A stretch of DNA of 64,000 nt from an uncultured Paracoccaceae bacterium (GCA_947503925.1 CANNFQ010000007.1:155811-219810); one strand, 5' to 3'; numbered from the stretch's first letter, positions 34,552-45,055 are shown. Numbers and translations are program-made. The notes: a model not told the origin generated them from the sequence alone.

Positions 34552-35697
34552 ATGCAGACCCCGGGCACCTATATCTCTGCTATCGGCCATGTCGGCCTGA
34601 TTGGCTGGCTGTTGCTGGGCTGGGGGTTGAGCAGTGACCCGCTGGAATTTGACACGATGACGGTGACCACCGTCAGTGGTGAGGAATTTGCGGCGCTGAC
34701 AAGTGCGGCAAGCACCCCTGACCCGGGCACCGCAGAGCCGACCGCCCCGGTCCAGCCTGTCACCGATACCGCCCCGGCCACCCCGGCTGAAGAACCGCCA
34801 ACCGAGATCGCCCCGCCGCCTGAACCGGTTGAGCCGCCCGCGTCCGAGGTCCCGCCGCCAGAGCCGCCGGAGGCCCCGCCTGTCACCGATGTGGCGGATG
34901 TCGCCCCGGCTGATCCCAACCCACCCGCCCCGGCCCCAAGCGCGCCCGATCTGCCCCCGTCAGACGATCCGACGCCACGACCGTCCGATGTTGTGACCCC
35001 GACGCCGAACGCGCCGCCGCCGCCTGATGCCGTTCCTGATGATGTGGCGCGCGAGGAGGTAGTGCAGGACCCGGATGCCACGCCAGAGGTGGTGACCGAA
35101 GAGCAAGAGCAAACCGCCCCCGAGGAAAGTGCGCCAGAGATCGTGATCGCGGATGAAACCCCATCTGGGGCGGTTGAGACGTCGATCCGGCCGTCAGCGC
35201 GGCCCAGCCGTCCGACCCCGCCGGAACCTGTCGAAGAGCCAGAGGAAGAGACCCAGACCGCCGAGGCCGAAACGCCGACGCCCGCTGAGCCGGAAACGGA
35301 TGATGCGGTTGCTGCGGCGTTGGAGGCTGCTTTGGCCGCGTCGGAAGAACCGGTTGTAAATAATTCTCCAAATGTTCCGATAGGTCGGGAATGGTCGGGT
35401 GCCGAACGGGACGGGTTTAGATTGGCAGTCACCCGCTGTTGGAACGTCGATAGGGGGTCAGTCGCTGCCAGGGTCACTGTTGATATCGGCATCGAATTCA
35501 ACCGGGATGGCACCGTTATCCAAGAAAGCATCGCATTCGAAGGATTTACAGGTGATGAGGGTGCAGCGCGGACTGCATTTGAGGCTGGTCGTCGTGCGAT
35601 ACTGCGCTGCCAAAGCGGTGGTTATGACTTGAATCCCGACACCTATGAACAATGGCGCGCCGTTGTTGTCCGCTTTGATCCAAGTCAGATGCGGTGA
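34552..35697 (+). CDS. tolA: Tol-Pal system envelope-spanning protein TolA
   Basis: 381 residues. N-terminal membrane anchor (YISAIGHVGLIGWLLLGWGL, about 6-25), then a ~240-residue region very rich in Pro, Glu, Ala and Thr that replaces the helical domain of E. coli TolA, and a C-terminal domain of ~100 residues (from PIGREWSGAERDGF) with two cysteines (RCWNVDRGS, LRCQSGGYD) expected for the TolA/TonB-like domain. Links TolQR to Pal and TolB. The Pro/Glu-rich low-complexity spacer is typical of Rhodobacterales. An upstream in-frame ATG lies inside tolR and is rejected. Confidence 0.95.
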   Translation: MQTPGTYISAIGHVGLIGWLLLGWGLSSDPLEFDTMTVTTVSGEEFAALTSAASTPDPGTAEPTAPVQPVTDTAPATPAEEPPTEIAPPPEPVEPPASEVPPPEPPEAPPVTDVADVAPADPNPPAPAPSAPDLPPSDDPTPRPSDVVTPTPNAPPPPDAVPDDVAREEVVQDPDATPEVVTEEQEQTAPEESAPEIVIADETPSGAVETSIRPSARPSRPTPPEPVEEPEEETQTAEAETPTPAEPETDDAVAAALEAALAASEEPVVNNSPNVPIGREWSGAERDGFRLAVTRCWNVDRGSVAARVTVDIGIEFNRDGTVIQESIAFEGFTGDEGAARTAFEAGRRAILRCQSGGYDLNPDTYEQWRAVVVRFDPSQMR

Positions 35698-35853
35698 TTA
35701 TGATGTTGTTTTGCGAAGAAGGTTTTGACGTGGTTTTGTTGGCATGTGTCGGCAAACTCACGCCTAGCGACGGTGAAGAAGTCTCATGAAACTGATAGCA
35801 AGAAGACAAATGATAGCGTTTAGAAAAGCAAGCGGTGACGCGGAGCGAGGCAA

Positions 35854-37176
35854 ATGATGAAGAAAGTAATAGCTGTTTTGTTTCTTTGGGTGGTGGCGTT
35901 TTCTGTTCACGCCCAAACGAACGATGATCGACCGTTGATAGTAATTACAGATGGTGTGACCGAACCGCTGCCGTTTGCATTGCCTCAGTTTCAAGCAGAG
36001 AACAGCGCGGCATCCCAGATTTCGGCGGACATTACGCGTCTTGTCGCGCAGGATCTGGCGGGTACCGGCTTATTTCGAGAGATTCCGGCGACCTCGTTCA
36101 TTTCGCGAGTGTCGTCCTTCACGCAACCTATCGCTTATGCTGACTGGCGCGCGATCAATGCTCAGGGTCTGATCACCGGAGCTGTCACCGTCAATGGCAA
36201 CCAGCTGGTTGTGAAATTCCGGCTTTATGATGTGTTTTCCGGCCAGGAGCTGGGCCAAGGCCAGCAATTGGTTGGCACGGTCGATGGCTGGCGTCGTATG
36301 GCCCATAAGGTGGCTGATGCCACCTATTCCCGGATCACAGGTGAGGGCGGTTATTTTGACAGCCGCGTTGTCTTTGTCTCGGAAAGTGGTCCCAAGGATA
36401 ACCGCCAGAAACGTCTGGCCATTATGGATTATGACGGGGCGAACCTGCAATTCCTGACCGATAGCAGTGCCATCGTGCTGGCCCCACGGTTTTCGCCCAA
36501 CGGTGACCGCGTGCTTTATACCAGCTTTGAATCCGGCTTTCCGCGTATCAATGTGCTGAACGTGGGCAATGTCAGTCGTCAGCAGCTCGGCACTGCACAG
36601 GGTGAAATGGCGTTCAGCCCCCGGTTTTCCCGTGATGGGCGGCAGGTGATCTATAGCCTGTCCAATGGCGGCAACACCGATATCTATCGCACGGATCTTG
36701 GCACCGGGCAGCATATCCGCCTGACATCCGCACCGTCGATTGAAACAGCACCCAGCCTGTCGCCTGATGGCAGCCAGATCGTGTTTGAAAGCGACCGGTC
36801 GGGGACCCAGCAGCTTTATATCATGCCTGCAAACGGGGGTGATGCGCGGCGGATTTCCTTTGGCGATGGCCGTTATGGCACGCCCGTCTGGTCGCCGCGC
36901 GGTGATCTGGTTGCCTTTACCAAGCAGAATGCAGGCCGGTTCCATATTGGCGTGATGCGCACGGATGGGTCCGAAGAGCGTTTGCTGACCTCGTCCTTCC
37001 TTGATGAAGGGCCGACATGGTCACCCAATGGCCGGGTCATCATGTTCAGCCGCGAAACCCAAGGTGCTGGCGGCACGTCGTCGATGTATTCGGTCGATAT
37101 CTCGGGTCGGAACCTGAAGGCAGTTCCGATCCAGGGCGGCGCCTCTGACCCGTCATGGGGCCCGCTACAGCCGTAA
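35854..37176 (+). CDS. tolB: Tol-Pal system periplasmic protein TolB
   Basis: 440 residues. Signal peptide 1-21 ([17 protein letters not shown]). The N-terminal TolB domain (about 25-165) precedes a six-bladed beta-propeller with repeated [46 protein letters not shown] and [14 protein letters not shown] segments. It binds Pal and TolA in the periplasm and outer membrane interface. It is separated from tolA by 156 bases, in which no gene or clear terminator was seen. Confidence 0.98.
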   Translation: MMKKVIAVLFLWVVAFSVHAQTNDDRPLIVITDGVTEPLPFALPQFQAENSAASQISADITRLVAQDLAGTGLFREIPATSFISRVSSFTQPIAYADWRAINAQGLITGAVTVNGNQLVVKFRLYDVFSGQELGQGQQLVGTVDGWRRMAHKVADATYSRITGEGGYFDSRVVFVSESGPKDNRQKRLAIMDYDGANLQFLTDSSAIVLAPRFSPNGDRVLYTSFESGFPRINVLNVGNVSRQQLGTAQGEMAFSPRFSRDGRQVIYSLSNGGNTDIYRTDLGTGQHIRLTSAPSIETAPSLSPDGSQIVFESDRSGTQQLYIMPANGGDARRISFGDGRYGTPVWSPRGDLVAFTKQNAGRFHIGVMRTDGSEERLLTSSFLDEGPTWSPNGRVIMFSRETQGAGGTSSMYSVDISGRNLKAVPIQGGASDPSWGPLQP

Positions 37177-37252
37177 CGAGATGTGATTCCCTCAAAAGCG
37201 AAGCCGTGCTATGCTGGAAAAAAATGAGCAGATAACAACAGGAACCAATTCG

Positions 37253-37786
37253 ATGAAAATGATGACACGCGCGACTGTGCTGCTATTGGCGCTGGCCACG
37301 GCGGCCTGTACCAACCCTGACCGTTTTGGCGGCGCGGGCGGTGCTGATGGGGCCAATGGCGCAAATGGTGCGGGCGGGGCGAATGGTGCCCTTGCCGGAT
37401 CAGCCGGCGATCCGACCAGCCCCGCCTATTTCAATCAGGCCATCGGTGACCGGGTCCTGTTTGCGGTTGATACATCAACCATCACCCCAACCGGCAAGTC
37501 CATTCTGGATGGTCAGGCGCAGTGGCTCATGACCAATGCCGATTACCGGGCCGTCATTGAAGGCCATGCCGATGAACAGGGCACCCGCGAATATAACCTT
37601 GCCCTTGGCCAGCGCCGTGCAAATGCCGTGCGCGAATATCTGGTCTCGCGCGGTGTGCCGTCATCCCGTTTGCAGGTCACCAGCTTTGGCAAAGAGCGCC
37701 CGATTGAGGTGTGCAGCGAAGAAAGCTGCTATGCCAAAAACCGTCGCGCTGTTACGGTTCTTTCATTCAGCGCTGTTACAAGCTGA
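37253..37786 (+). CDS. pal: peptidoglycan-associated lipoprotein Pal
   Basis: 177 residues. Lipoprotein signal with lipobox LATAAC (Cys about 20), followed by a glycine/alanine/asparagine-rich linker with GADGANGANGAGGANG repeats, then an OmpA-like peptidoglycan-binding domain (EGHADEQGTREYNLALGQRR with the diaminopimelate-binding Asp and Arg). Anchors the outer membrane to peptidoglycan. Start chosen at the ATG with AGGAACC upstream rather than one 14 codons earlier, which would put charged residues before the signal. The repeat linker is longer than in E. coli. Confidence 0.97.
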   Translation: MKMMTRATVLLLALATAACTNPDRFGGAGGADGANGANGAGGANGALAGSAGDPTSPAYFNQAIGDRVLFAVDTSTITPTGKSILDGQAQWLMTNADYRAVIEGHADEQGTREYNLALGQRRANAVREYLVSRGVPSSRLQVTSFGKERPIEVCSEESCYAKNRRAVTVLSFSAVTS

Positions 37787-37806
37787 TCCTGTTCGAAGGA
37801 AACCTG

Positions 37807-38628
37807 ATGTTGCACCGTGTTCTTGTTCTTTGTGCCCTGATGCTGACGCCCGTTACAAGTGCTGCCCAGCAGGATGAAACGCTGGCCGATATCCGGCAGC
37901 AATTGACCGTGCTTTATGTGGATGTGCAGCGCCTGAAACGCGAATTGTCGACCACGGGCGGGTTGAACTCCGGTGTGGCTGGGGCAACCCCACTGGATCG
38001 CTTGAACGCGATCGAGGCGGAGTTGCAGCGCCTGACGTCCAAAACCGAAGAGCTGGAATTCCGGGTGAATCGGATCACCGTGGACGGCACGAACCGCATT
38101 GGCGATCTGGAATTCCGCCTGTGCGAACTTGAGACTGGTTGCGACATCGCCCAACTGGGCGACACCCCCAGCCTTGGCGGCGTCGATAACGGGTCCGATG
38201 TGCCCACGGCGACCCCCGCCCCCTCCGCAGGTGGCCCGGCGCTGGCAGTCGGCGAACAGAATGATATAGAGCGGGCGCAGGCGGCGCTCGCCTCCGGTGA
38301 CTTTCGGGGCGCCGCTGACCAGCTTGCGGCCTTTGGCACGACCTACCCCGGAAGCCCGCTAGCTGCGCAGGCCGATTACCTGAGGGGTGAGGCACTGGAG
38401 GGCTTGGGCGACATGACCGAGGCTGCGCGCGCTTACCTCGCCTCATTCTCGGGTGATCCGACCGGTACAAAGGCCCCGGATGCCTTGTTCAAACTTGGCG
38501 CGTCCTTGGGTGCGATTGGCCAGACACAGGATGCCTGCCTGACTCTGGCCGAGGTTGATGTGCGGTTTCCTGGCAACCCTGCCGTGACTGATGCCCAAGC
38601 CGCGATGCAATCGCTGGGATGTCAGTAA
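37807..38628 (+). CDS. cpoB: Tol-Pal associated periplasmic protein CpoB (YbgF)
   Basis: 273 residues. Signal peptide 1-19 (VLVLCALMLTPVTSAAQQ), then an N-terminal coiled coil (about 25-95, LADIRQQLTVLYVDVQRLKREL) and C-terminal tetratricopeptide repeats (about 145-270, e.g. GDFRGAADQLAAFGTTYPGS and AQADYLRGEALEGLGDMTEA). CpoB coordinates outer-membrane constriction with peptidoglycan synthesis at division. The ATG follows GAAGGAAACC, 20 bases after pal. Its end overlaps tilS by 10 bases. Confidence 0.96.
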   Translation: MLHRVLVLCALMLTPVTSAAQQDETLADIRQQLTVLYVDVQRLKRELSTTGGLNSGVAGATPLDRLNAIEAELQRLTSKTEELEFRVNRITVDGTNRIGDLEFRLCELETGCDIAQLGDTPSLGGVDNGSDVPTATPAPSAGGPALAVGEQNDIERAQAALASGDFRGAADQLAAFGTTYPGSPLAAQADYLRGEALEGLGDMTEAARAYLASFSGDPTGTKAPDALFKLGASLGAIGQTQDACLTLAEVDVRFPGNPAVTDAQAAMQSLGCQ

Positions 38629-39878
38629 CGCCTGATCCGGCCCGTATCCCCGCCCGATTTCTGCAGGCGATCAAGGACCAGCCGCACGGTAAGGTCGGCC
38701 TTGCCGTTTCGGGTGGCGGCGATTCCATTGCGATGATGCATCTCGCGTCCCGCCATCTGCCGCCCGGCAACTTGCATGTCGTGACGGTAGATCATGGGTT
38801 GCGTCCGGAAGCGGCGGCAGAAATTACGACTGTGCGTAGACAGGCCGCGGCCCTTAACCTGCCGCATCATGTTTTGCAATGGACATGGAACAAGCAGGGC
38901 AATCTGCAAGCCGCCGCCCGTGCCGGGCGTTGGGCGGCGATTGCGGATTGGACGCAAACGCATGACATCACAACCGTCATGCTGGGCCATACCGAGGATG
39001 ATCAGGTCGAAACCGTGCTGATGCGGCTGGCGCGCGGGTCGGGCATTGACGGGCTGACGGCCATGGCGCGGGTGGATCACCGCGATGGGCTACGTATCTT
39101 GCGCCCGCTCTTGGATATCGCACGGGTGGATCTGCGGGACTGGTTGCGCGTTGAAAAGATCGGCTGGTGCGATGACCCCAGCAATGATGACCCCCGCTTT
39201 GACCGCGTGCGCGCGCGGCAGATGTTCAAACAGCTAGAGACATTGGGCCTGACCCGCAAACGCCTGATACAGACGATTGACCACATGCAGGCGGCGCACC
39301 GGTCCTTGCAGCGGGCCGCGCAAGGCTTTGCGCGCGCCCATGTCCGTCAGGATGCGGGTGACCTGATCTTTGCCCCCGAGGCCTTGCGGCTTGATGCAGA
39401 GGACGCCCCCCGCCGGGTGATGTCCGCCGGGTTCATGTGGATCAGCGGCAATGTCTATCGGCCGCGGTTTGAGCGGATGATGGATGTCGTCGCGCAGGCC
39501 GGAGCCGGTCGAAAGGTCACATTGGGCGGGTGCCTATTGACCCCCTTGCCGGGCGGCGGGCTACGCATGACCAGAGAGGCCGCAGCAACCCCTACGGTCA
39601 CCCGCAGTGTAGATCAACTGGAGGCGTCAGGCGTGATGTGGGACCGGCGCTGGTTTATCGAAGGTCCGCTGACCCCGGGACTGACTTTCAGCGCGCTAGG
39701 CGATGGATTGCGCGATTGCCCCGATTGGCGGGCGGTTGATTTGCCGCGGGTGTCATTGCTTGCATCACCCGCGATCTGGTCGGGTGACCGCCTGATGGCC
39801 GCGCCGGTTGCCGGTTTTTCGAACGGCTGGACAGCACAGATTGTCGCGGATTTCCATGAACACGCGTTTGCGCATTGA
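38619..39878 (+). CDS. tilS: tRNA(Ile)-lysidine synthase TilS
   Basis: 419 residues. ATP-dependent enzyme that converts C34 of tRNA-Ile(CAU) to lysidine so that AUA is read as Ile. The N-terminal PP-loop SGGGDSIAMMHL is the ATP site, with VTVDHGLRPEAAAE and LGHTEDDQVETVLMRLARGS as further family motifs. The C-terminal half is the longer variable region. Start overlaps cpoB by 10 bases, so translation is coupled to the tol-pal operon. It precedes ftsH, a common roseobacter order. Confidence 0.97.
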   Translation: MSVTPDPARIPARFLQAIKDQPHGKVGLAVSGGGDSIAMMHLASRHLPPGNLHVVTVDHGLRPEAAAEITTVRRQAAALNLPHHVLQWTWNKQGNLQAAARAGRWAAIADWTQTHDITTVMLGHTEDDQVETVLMRLARGSGIDGLTAMARVDHRDGLRILRPLLDIARVDLRDWLRVEKIGWCDDPSNDDPRFDRVRARQMFKQLETLGLTRKRLIQTIDHMQAAHRSLQRAAQGFARAHVRQDAGDLIFAPEALRLDAEDAPRRVMSAGFMWISGNVYRPRFERMMDVVAQAGAGRKVTLGGCLLTPLPGGGLRMTREAAATPTVTRSVDQLEASGVMWDRRWFIEGPLTPGLTFSALGDGLRDCPDWRAVDLPRVSLLASPAIWSGDRLMAAPVAGFSNGWTAQIVADFHEHAFAH

Positions 39879-39964
39879 AGATTAAGGTTTTGCCTCTATT
39901 TTAGAGGAAACGCTTAAAGACGCGACTCTCTCGCGTCCTTTCCCGATTTCAAAGGAGTCCCCCC

Positions 39965-41878
39965 TTGGGCAACGCGCGTAACATGGTCTTTTGGGTCGTC
40001 CTGTTCCTTATGGTGCTGGCGCTGTTTAACCTCTTTAGCAGCCCGCCGGGATCGACCGCTGGTGAGGCCAGAAGCTATTCCGAATTTGTTGAGGCCGTCG
40101 AAGGTGGCCGCGTCACGGATGTGGTAATTGATGGCGAAAATGTCCGCTTTGTCGAAGGTGGCCGGACCTATGCGACGATCAAGCCGCAAGACGCTGAAAT
40201 AACTGACCTTTTGATTTCTGCTGACGTCCCGGTTGAGGCGCGCAGCCAGGAAACATCGGTGTTCCAGTCCTTCATTATCAGCTTGTTGCCCTTCCTTCTG
40301 TTGATCGGTGTCTGGATTTATTTCATGAACCGCATGCAAGGCGGTGGCAAAGGTGGCGCGATGGGCTTTGGCAAGTCGCGCGCCAAGCTGCTGACTGAAA
40401 AGCATGGCCGTGTGACATTTGATGATGTCGCCGGGATCGATGAAGCCAAGGAAGAGCTGGAAGAGATCGTGGAATTCCTGCGTAACCCGCAGAAATTCAG
40501 CCGACTCGGTGGTAAAATTCCGAAAGGCGCGCTGTTGGTGGGCCCTCCTGGTACTGGTAAAACGCTTCTTGCGCGTGCAATCGCCGGTGAGGCGGGTGTG
40601 CCGTTCTTCACAATCTCGGGTTCTGACTTTGTCGAAATGTTCGTCGGTGTTGGTGCGTCCCGCGTCCGTGACATGTTCGAGCAGGCGAAAAAGAATGCGC
40701 CGTGTATCGTGTTTATCGATGAAATTGATGCTGTGGGCCGGTCCCGTGGTGCTGGTTACGGCGGTGGCAATGATGAACGTGAACAAACGCTCAATCAGTT
40801 ACTGGTCGAGATGGATGGTTTTGAGGCCAATGAAGGCGTGATCATCGTGGCGGCGACCAACCGCCGTGACGTGCTGGACCCAGCGCTGCTGCGCCCGGGC
40901 CGGTTTGACCGTCAGGTCACAGTGCCGAACCCGGACATCAAGGGCCGTGAAAAGATTTTGGGCGTGCATGCGCGGAAAATTCCGCTGGGTCCGGATGTGG
41001 ATCTGCGCATTATCGCGCGTGGTTCGCCGGGCTTTTCCGGTGCTGATCTGGCCAACCTTGTGAACGAGGCTGCGTTGATGGCGGCCCGTGTCGGGCGGCG
41101 TTTCGTGACGATGATCGATTTCGAATCCGCCAAGGACAAGGTGATGATGGGGGCCGAACGCCGATCCATGGTGATGACCGCCGAACAAAAGGAAATGACT
41201 GCTTATCACGAGGCGGGCCACGCGATTGTGGGGATTTCCATGCCGAAATGTGACCCGGTCTATAAGGCGACGATCATCCCGCGTGGTGGTGCGCTGGGCA
41301 TGGTGATGAGCCTGCCGGAAATGGACCGGTTGAACATGTTCAAGGACGAATGCCACCAGCGTCTGGCGATGACGATGGCCGGTAAGGCCGCTGAGATCAT
41401 CAAATATGGTGAGGATCAGGTGTCGAATGGCCCGGCTGGTGATATCCAGCAGGCGAGCCAGCTGGCGCGCGCCATGGTGCTACGCTGGGGCATGTCCGAC
41501 AAGGTTGGCAATATCGACTATGCCGAGGCGCATGAGGGTTATCAGGGCAATACTGCCGGTCTGTCCGTTTCTGCCAGCACCAAGGAGCTGATCGAAGAAG
41601 AGGTCCGTGGCTTTATTCAGAATGGATACGAAAAAGCGCGCGAGATCATTCTGGAAAAGAACGAAGAGTTCGAGCGCCTTGCGCAGGGCCTGTTGGAATA
41701 CGAGACCCTGACCGGGGATGAGATCAAGCGGGTGATGGCGGGTGAACCGCCGCATTCGGGTGATGATGCAGATGAAACGCCGCCATCCGGCGGGACATCG
41801 ATTACCGCGATCCCAAAGACAAAGCCGAAAAAACCGCGTGCGCCTGATGGCGGGATGGAACCGGAGCCATCAACCTGA
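39965..41878 (+). CDS. ftsH: ATP-dependent zinc metalloprotease FtsH
   Basis: 637 residues. Membrane AAA+ protease that degrades unassembled membrane proteins and regulators. Two membrane helices (about 7-25 and 100-120) flank a periplasmic domain. Walker [14 protein letters not shown], Walker [13 protein letters not shown], the second region of homology [18 protein letters not shown], and zinc site HEAGHAI are all present. The start codon is TTG with AAGGAG 7 bases upstream, giving [12 protein letters not shown]; the next ATG is six codons later and less well placed. A strong terminator ends the operon. Confidence 0.98.
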   Translation: MGNARNMVFWVVLFLMVLALFNLFSSPPGSTAGEARSYSEFVEAVEGGRVTDVVIDGENVRFVEGGRTYATIKPQDAEITDLLISADVPVEARSQETSVFQSFIISLLPFLLLIGVWIYFMNRMQGGGKGGAMGFGKSRAKLLTEKHGRVTFDDVAGIDEAKEELEEIVEFLRNPQKFSRLGGKIPKGALLVGPPGTGKTLLARAIAGEAGVPFFTISGSDFVEMFVGVGASRVRDMFEQAKKNAPCIVFIDEIDAVGRSRGAGYGGGNDEREQTLNQLLVEMDGFEANEGVIIVAATNRRDVLDPALLRPGRFDRQVTVPNPDIKGREKILGVHARKIPLGPDVDLRIIARGSPGFSGADLANLVNEAALMAARVGRRFVTMIDFESAKDKVMMGAERRSMVMTAEQKEMTAYHEAGHAIVGISMPKCDPVYKATIIPRGGALGMVMSLPEMDRLNMFKDECHQRLAMTMAGKAAEIIKYGEDQVSNGPAGDIQQASQLARAMVLRWGMSDKVGNIDYAEAHEGYQGNTAGLSVSASTKELIEEEVRGFIQNGYEKAREIILEKNEEFERLAQGLLEYETLTGDEIKRVMAGEPPHSGDDADETPPSGGTSITAIPKTKPKKPRAPDGGMEPEPST

Positions 41879-41886
41879 TGACACAG

Positions 41887-41916
41887 AAAACGCCACCCCG
41901 TGGGGTGGCGTTTTCA
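41887..41916 (+). terminator. intrinsic terminator after ftsH
   Basis: Stem AAAACGCCACCCC / GGGGTGGCGTTTT with a GT turn, 9 bases after the stop. The T run is partly within the stem and followed by CATTCA. Being symmetric with A and T runs on both sides, it could also serve the convergent kinase gene. Confidence 0.85.
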
Positions 41917-41930
41917 TTCATGGTGCATGA

Positions 41931-42518
41931 TCATCTATTGGCCGAGATAAAGGACGTTTGATATGCGTTCAGGCTGTCGGGTTTGGTGACGTCAATGCAG
42001 GGAATGTTGTTGGCGCCGGCCTCAGCGTGATGTGCTGCGTTATTTTGCAGGGATCGGTTGATGAATTTGTCGATCGCTTTGCGCAATTCCGGGGTGTGTT
42101 CGTCATATTTACTGCGTGCCTTTATCCGTCGCCGCAGGAAATCGGCATCCGCGACAAGGCACACGGTATTGGCAACGTGCTGACTAAGCGTTTCGGGGCG
42201 TAGTGCAGACCCTTCCAGAATGAATGATTGCCCGTCACGCAGTTGATCCTTGATAAAATGGTCGCAGCCCGCCCGCATGTTTTGATGATGGTGACGCAAC
42301 AGGGTGTAGATCGTCTGATCCGAGAGTTGCGTGTAAAACTCCAGGACATGCGGTTTGGTATTCTCCCACGGTCGTCCGGGATGGCGCGCCATTTTGTCTG
42401 TGGAGAACACAGGCCAACCCAACGTGCTGCCGATGCTTGCAGCCAAGGTGGATTTTCCGACATGCGACGTGCCGCAGATCAAGAGGAAGGGCGGATTATC
42501 TTGCATTAATGACTTCAT
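41931..42518 (-). CDS. P-loop nucleotide/small-molecule kinase-like protein
   Basis: About 195 residues from the chosen ATG. Walker A GTSHVGKSTLAASIG is close to the N-terminus (about 15-29), followed by a kinase-like PVFSTDKMARH segment and later RRRIKARSKYDEH, a lid-like basic stretch. Frames reaching further upstream cross the divergent MOSC promoter and lack a ribosome site. The pattern resembles AAA-type or 2-phosphoglycerate/gluconate-kinase-like P-loop proteins; the substrate is unknown. It is convergent with ftsH and divergent from the MOSC gene. Confidence 0.75.
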   Translation of the reverse strand: MKSLMQDNPPFLLICGTSHVGKSTLAASIGSTLGWPVFSTDKMARHPGRPWENTKPHVLEFYTQLSDQTIYTLLRHHHQNMRAGCDHFIKDQLRDGQSFILEGSALRPETLSQHVANTVCLVADADFLRRRIKARSKYDEHTPELRKAIDKFINRSLQNNAAHHAEAGANNIPCIDVTKPDSLNAYQTSFISANR

Positions 42519-42648
42519 TTCCTCATCGGGTCCTGCCCCCACGATCAAGGGGGATCCGTATTTGTAACCGACGCTTGGACCGGTTCGGTTTGAACCTCTG
42601 ATAGTGATGGGATAGCCGTTGGCGTAACAGATAAAAAGGAGATGCGTG

Positions 42649-43227
42649 ATGCCAGCACTGATGCCAACCGAGATTACTGGTGAAGTGGTGTGGATCGGCG
42701 CTGTGCCGGATCGGGATGCCTCGCTCCGCTCCGCACCCATGGATGCGGCTGAACTGACCTATGCGGGTATTCCGGGTGAGGCGCATGGTGGATTGACCCG
42801 GCCTGCTTGTGTGCGTGTTCGCAGCCAATATCCAGTGGGCACAGAGATTCGGAATGTTCGGCAATTATCGGTGATGTCTGCCGAGGAATTGGCGGAGGTG
42901 GCGGCGGATTGCGGTATGGATGCCTTTGACCCGGCCCATGTGGGCGCATCGCTGGTGATCAGCGGAATCCCTGATTTCACCCATCTGCCGCCGTCGTCCC
43001 GGCTGCAATTTCCCGATGGGTCATCCATTGTGATTGATATGGAAAACCGCCCCTGTCACCTGCCGGCAAAGGTCATCAATGCGGATATCCCGGGCGCTGG
43101 TGACAAGTTCAAAGCGGCAGCAAAGGGCAAGCGCGGGGTCACCGCCTGGGTCGAACGCGAAGGGCGGATCAGTATCGGGGATGCCGTGCGCCTGCATGTC
43201 CCTGACCAGCGCGCATGGCAGCCTTAG
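42649..43227 (+). CDS. MOSC domain-containing protein
   Basis: 192 residues. AAGGAG stands 7 bases before the ATG, better than the adjacent GTG. The whole protein is a MOSC beta-barrel (molybdenum cofactor sulfurase C-terminal type). VKMENRPCHLPAK-like region is visible as MENRPCHLPAKVI with the conserved cysteine near residue 133; later KGKRGVTAWVEREGRISIGD and a VRLHVP end are typical. Stand-alone MOSC proteins act with molybdenum cofactor, for example in N-hydroxylated compound reduction, but a partner gene is not nearby. Confidence 0.93.
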   Translation: MPALMPTEITGEVVWIGAVPDRDASLRSAPMDAAELTYAGIPGEAHGGLTRPACVRVRSQYPVGTEIRNVRQLSVMSAEELAEVAADCGMDAFDPAHVGASLVISGIPDFTHLPPSSRLQFPDGSSIVIDMENRPCHLPAKVINADIPGAGDKFKAAAKGKRGVTAWVEREGRISIGDAVRLHVPDQRAWQP

Positions 43228-43266
43228 GTTTCCCATCCGAAACGGTTTTTGCTGCGTTCCGACGAT

Positions 43267-43330
43267 TCCGGCGGCGAAAATGTCGCAATCCAAGTGCATA
43301 CCATGGGGTGCGGGGTCTAGGCTCGCCGGA
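43267..43330 (+). ncRNA. candidate structured leader upstream of fhs
   Basis: A closing helix TCCGGCG (43267-43273) pairs with CGCCGGA (43324-43330). Inside are a 4-bp hairpin GCGA-AAATG-TCGC (43274-43286) and an imperfect hairpin near 43296-43311 (GCA..CC / GG-TGC). This is a three-way junction layout, 42 bases before the fhs start, in an intergenic region without a gene. It could be a metabolite-sensing leader for folate or one-carbon genes, but no known riboswitch consensus was recognised and GC-rich DNA gives chance helices. Confidence 0.3.
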
Positions 43331-43371
43331 GAAACATCAGCGGCCTTGCAGCCGGGCACAGGGAAAACGTC

Positions 43372-45048
43372 ATGGAATACAAATCTGATATCGAGATCGC
43401 GCGCGCAGCCAAAAAGCGCCCTATTCAGGAAATTGGCGCAAAACTGAACATCGATAGTGATGATCTGCTGCCCTATGGCCATGACAAGGCGAAGGTCAGC
43501 CAGCGCCTGATCGACAGTGTGCAGGACCGTGACGATGGCAAGCTGATCCTTGTCACCGCGATCAACCCGACCCCCGCCGGTGAAGGCAAGACAACAACAA
43601 CCGTGGGCCTGGGTGATGGTCTGAACGCAATTGGCAAGAAGGCCGCGATTTGTATCCGCGAGGCGTCGCTTGGCCCATGTTTCGGCATGAAAGGTGGCGC
43701 GGCTGGTGGCGGCTATGCCCAGGTTGTCCCGATGGAGGATATGAACCTGCATTTCACCGGTGATTTCCACGCGATCACATCGGCCCATAACCTGCTGTCA
43801 GCGATGATCGACAACCATGTGTATTGGGGCAACGCGCTGGAGATTGATATTCGCCGCATCGTCTGGCGCCGCGTTCTGGATATGAACGATCGCGCCCTGC
43901 GTCAGATCACAACCAGCCTTGGCGGCGTGGCCAATGGTTTCCCCCGCGAAGCTGGTTTTGACATTACGGTTGCCTCCGAAGTCATGGCGATCCTGTGTTT
44001 GGCCCGCAATCTGGAAGATCTGCAAAAGCGTCTGGGCGATATCATCGTTGCCTATCGCCGTGACCGCAGCCCGGTTTACTGCCGCGATATCAAGGCTGAC
44101 GGCGCGATGACGGTTCTGTTGAAAGATGCGATGCAACCCAACCTTGTGCAGACGCTGGAAAACAACCCCGCCTTTGTGCATGGTGGCCCGTTTGCCAATA
44201 TTGCGCATGGCTGTAACTCTGTCACCGCGACCACAACTGCGCTGAAGCTGGCCGATTATGTTGTGACCGAGGCCGGGTTTGGTGCCGATCTGGGTGCCGA
44301 GAAGTTTTTGAACATCAAGTGCCGCAAGGCCGGTCTTGCCCCATCCTGCGTGGTGGTCGTGGCCACCGTGCGCGCCATGAAGATGAATGGCGGCGTGGCC
44401 AAGGCCGATCTGGGCGCCGAGAATGTGGCTGCGGTGAATGCCGGTTGCGCAAACCTTGGCCGTCACATTGAGAATGTGAAAAGCTTTGGTGTGCCGGTTG
44501 TTGTCGCGATCAACCATTTTGTCACTGACACCGACGCCGAAGTGGCCGCTGTGCAGGCTTATGTGGCGACGCAAGGGTCCGAGGCGATCCTGTGCAAGCA
44601 TTGGGCACATGGGTCCGAAGGGACGAAAGAACTGGCGACCCGTGTGGCTGAGATTGCTGATAAGGGTGAGGCGAATTTCGCCCCGATTTATCCCGACGAG
44701 ATGGGCCTGTTTGACAAGATCGACACGATTGCCAAGCGCATCTACCGCGCTGACGAGGTGATTGCCGATGCCAAGATCCGTGATCAGCTGAAACAGTGGG
44801 AAGAGCAGGGCTATGGCAATCTGCCGGTCTGTATGGCCAAGACGCAATACAGCTTTACCACTGACCCGAGCCGCCGTGGCGCCCCTACGGGCCATTCGGT
44901 GCCTGTGCGTGAGGTGCGCCTGAGTGCCGGTGCCGGTTTCATCGTTGCGATCTGCGGTGAGATCATGACCATGCCCGGTTTGCCCCGTGTGCCATCGGCC
45001 GAGCAGATCATGCTCAATAGTGATGGTGAAATCGAAGGCTTGTTCTGA
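43372..45048 (+). CDS. fhs: formate-tetrahydrofolate ligase
   Basis: 558 residues, normal length. Makes 10-formyltetrahydrofolate from formate, tetrahydrofolate and ATP. The nucleotide site [18 protein letters not shown] is near residues 64-81; [20 protein letters not shown] and [18 protein letters not shown] are family signatures. In roseobacters Fhs with FolD oxidises or recycles one-carbon units released from demethylation of compounds such as DMSP or glycine betaine. It is followed after 82 bases by folD, with a long hairpin in between. Confidence 0.99.
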   Translation: MEYKSDIEIARAAKKRPIQEIGAKLNIDSDDLLPYGHDKAKVSQRLIDSVQDRDDGKLILVTAINPTPAGEGKTTTTVGLGDGLNAIGKKAAICIREASLGPCFGMKGGAAGGGYAQVVPMEDMNLHFTGDFHAITSAHNLLSAMIDNHVYWGNALEIDIRRIVWRRVLDMNDRALRQITTSLGGVANGFPREAGFDITVASEVMAILCLARNLEDLQKRLGDIIVAYRRDRSPVYCRDIKADGAMTVLLKDAMQPNLVQTLENNPAFVHGGPFANIAHGCNSVTATTTALKLADYVVTEAGFGADLGAEKFLNIKCRKAGLAPSCVVVVATVRAMKMNGGVAKADLGAENVAAVNAGCANLGRHIENVKSFGVPVVVAINHFVTDTDAEVAAVQAYVATQGSEAILCKHWAHGSEGTKELATRVAEIADKGEANFAPIYPDEMGLFDKIDTIAKRIYRADEVIADAKIRDQLKQWEEQGYGNLPVCMAKTQYSFTTDPSRRGAPTGHSVPVREVRLSAGAGFIVAICGEIMTMPGLPRVPSAEQIMLNSDGEIEGLF

Positions 45049-45055
45049 AGCGGTT

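Noticed and set aside
34569..35531. 320-codon minus-strand frame opposite tolA
   Set aside because: It is a mirror of the Pro/Glu-rich low-complexity tolA spacer, giving Ser/Gly-rich nonsense on the other strand.
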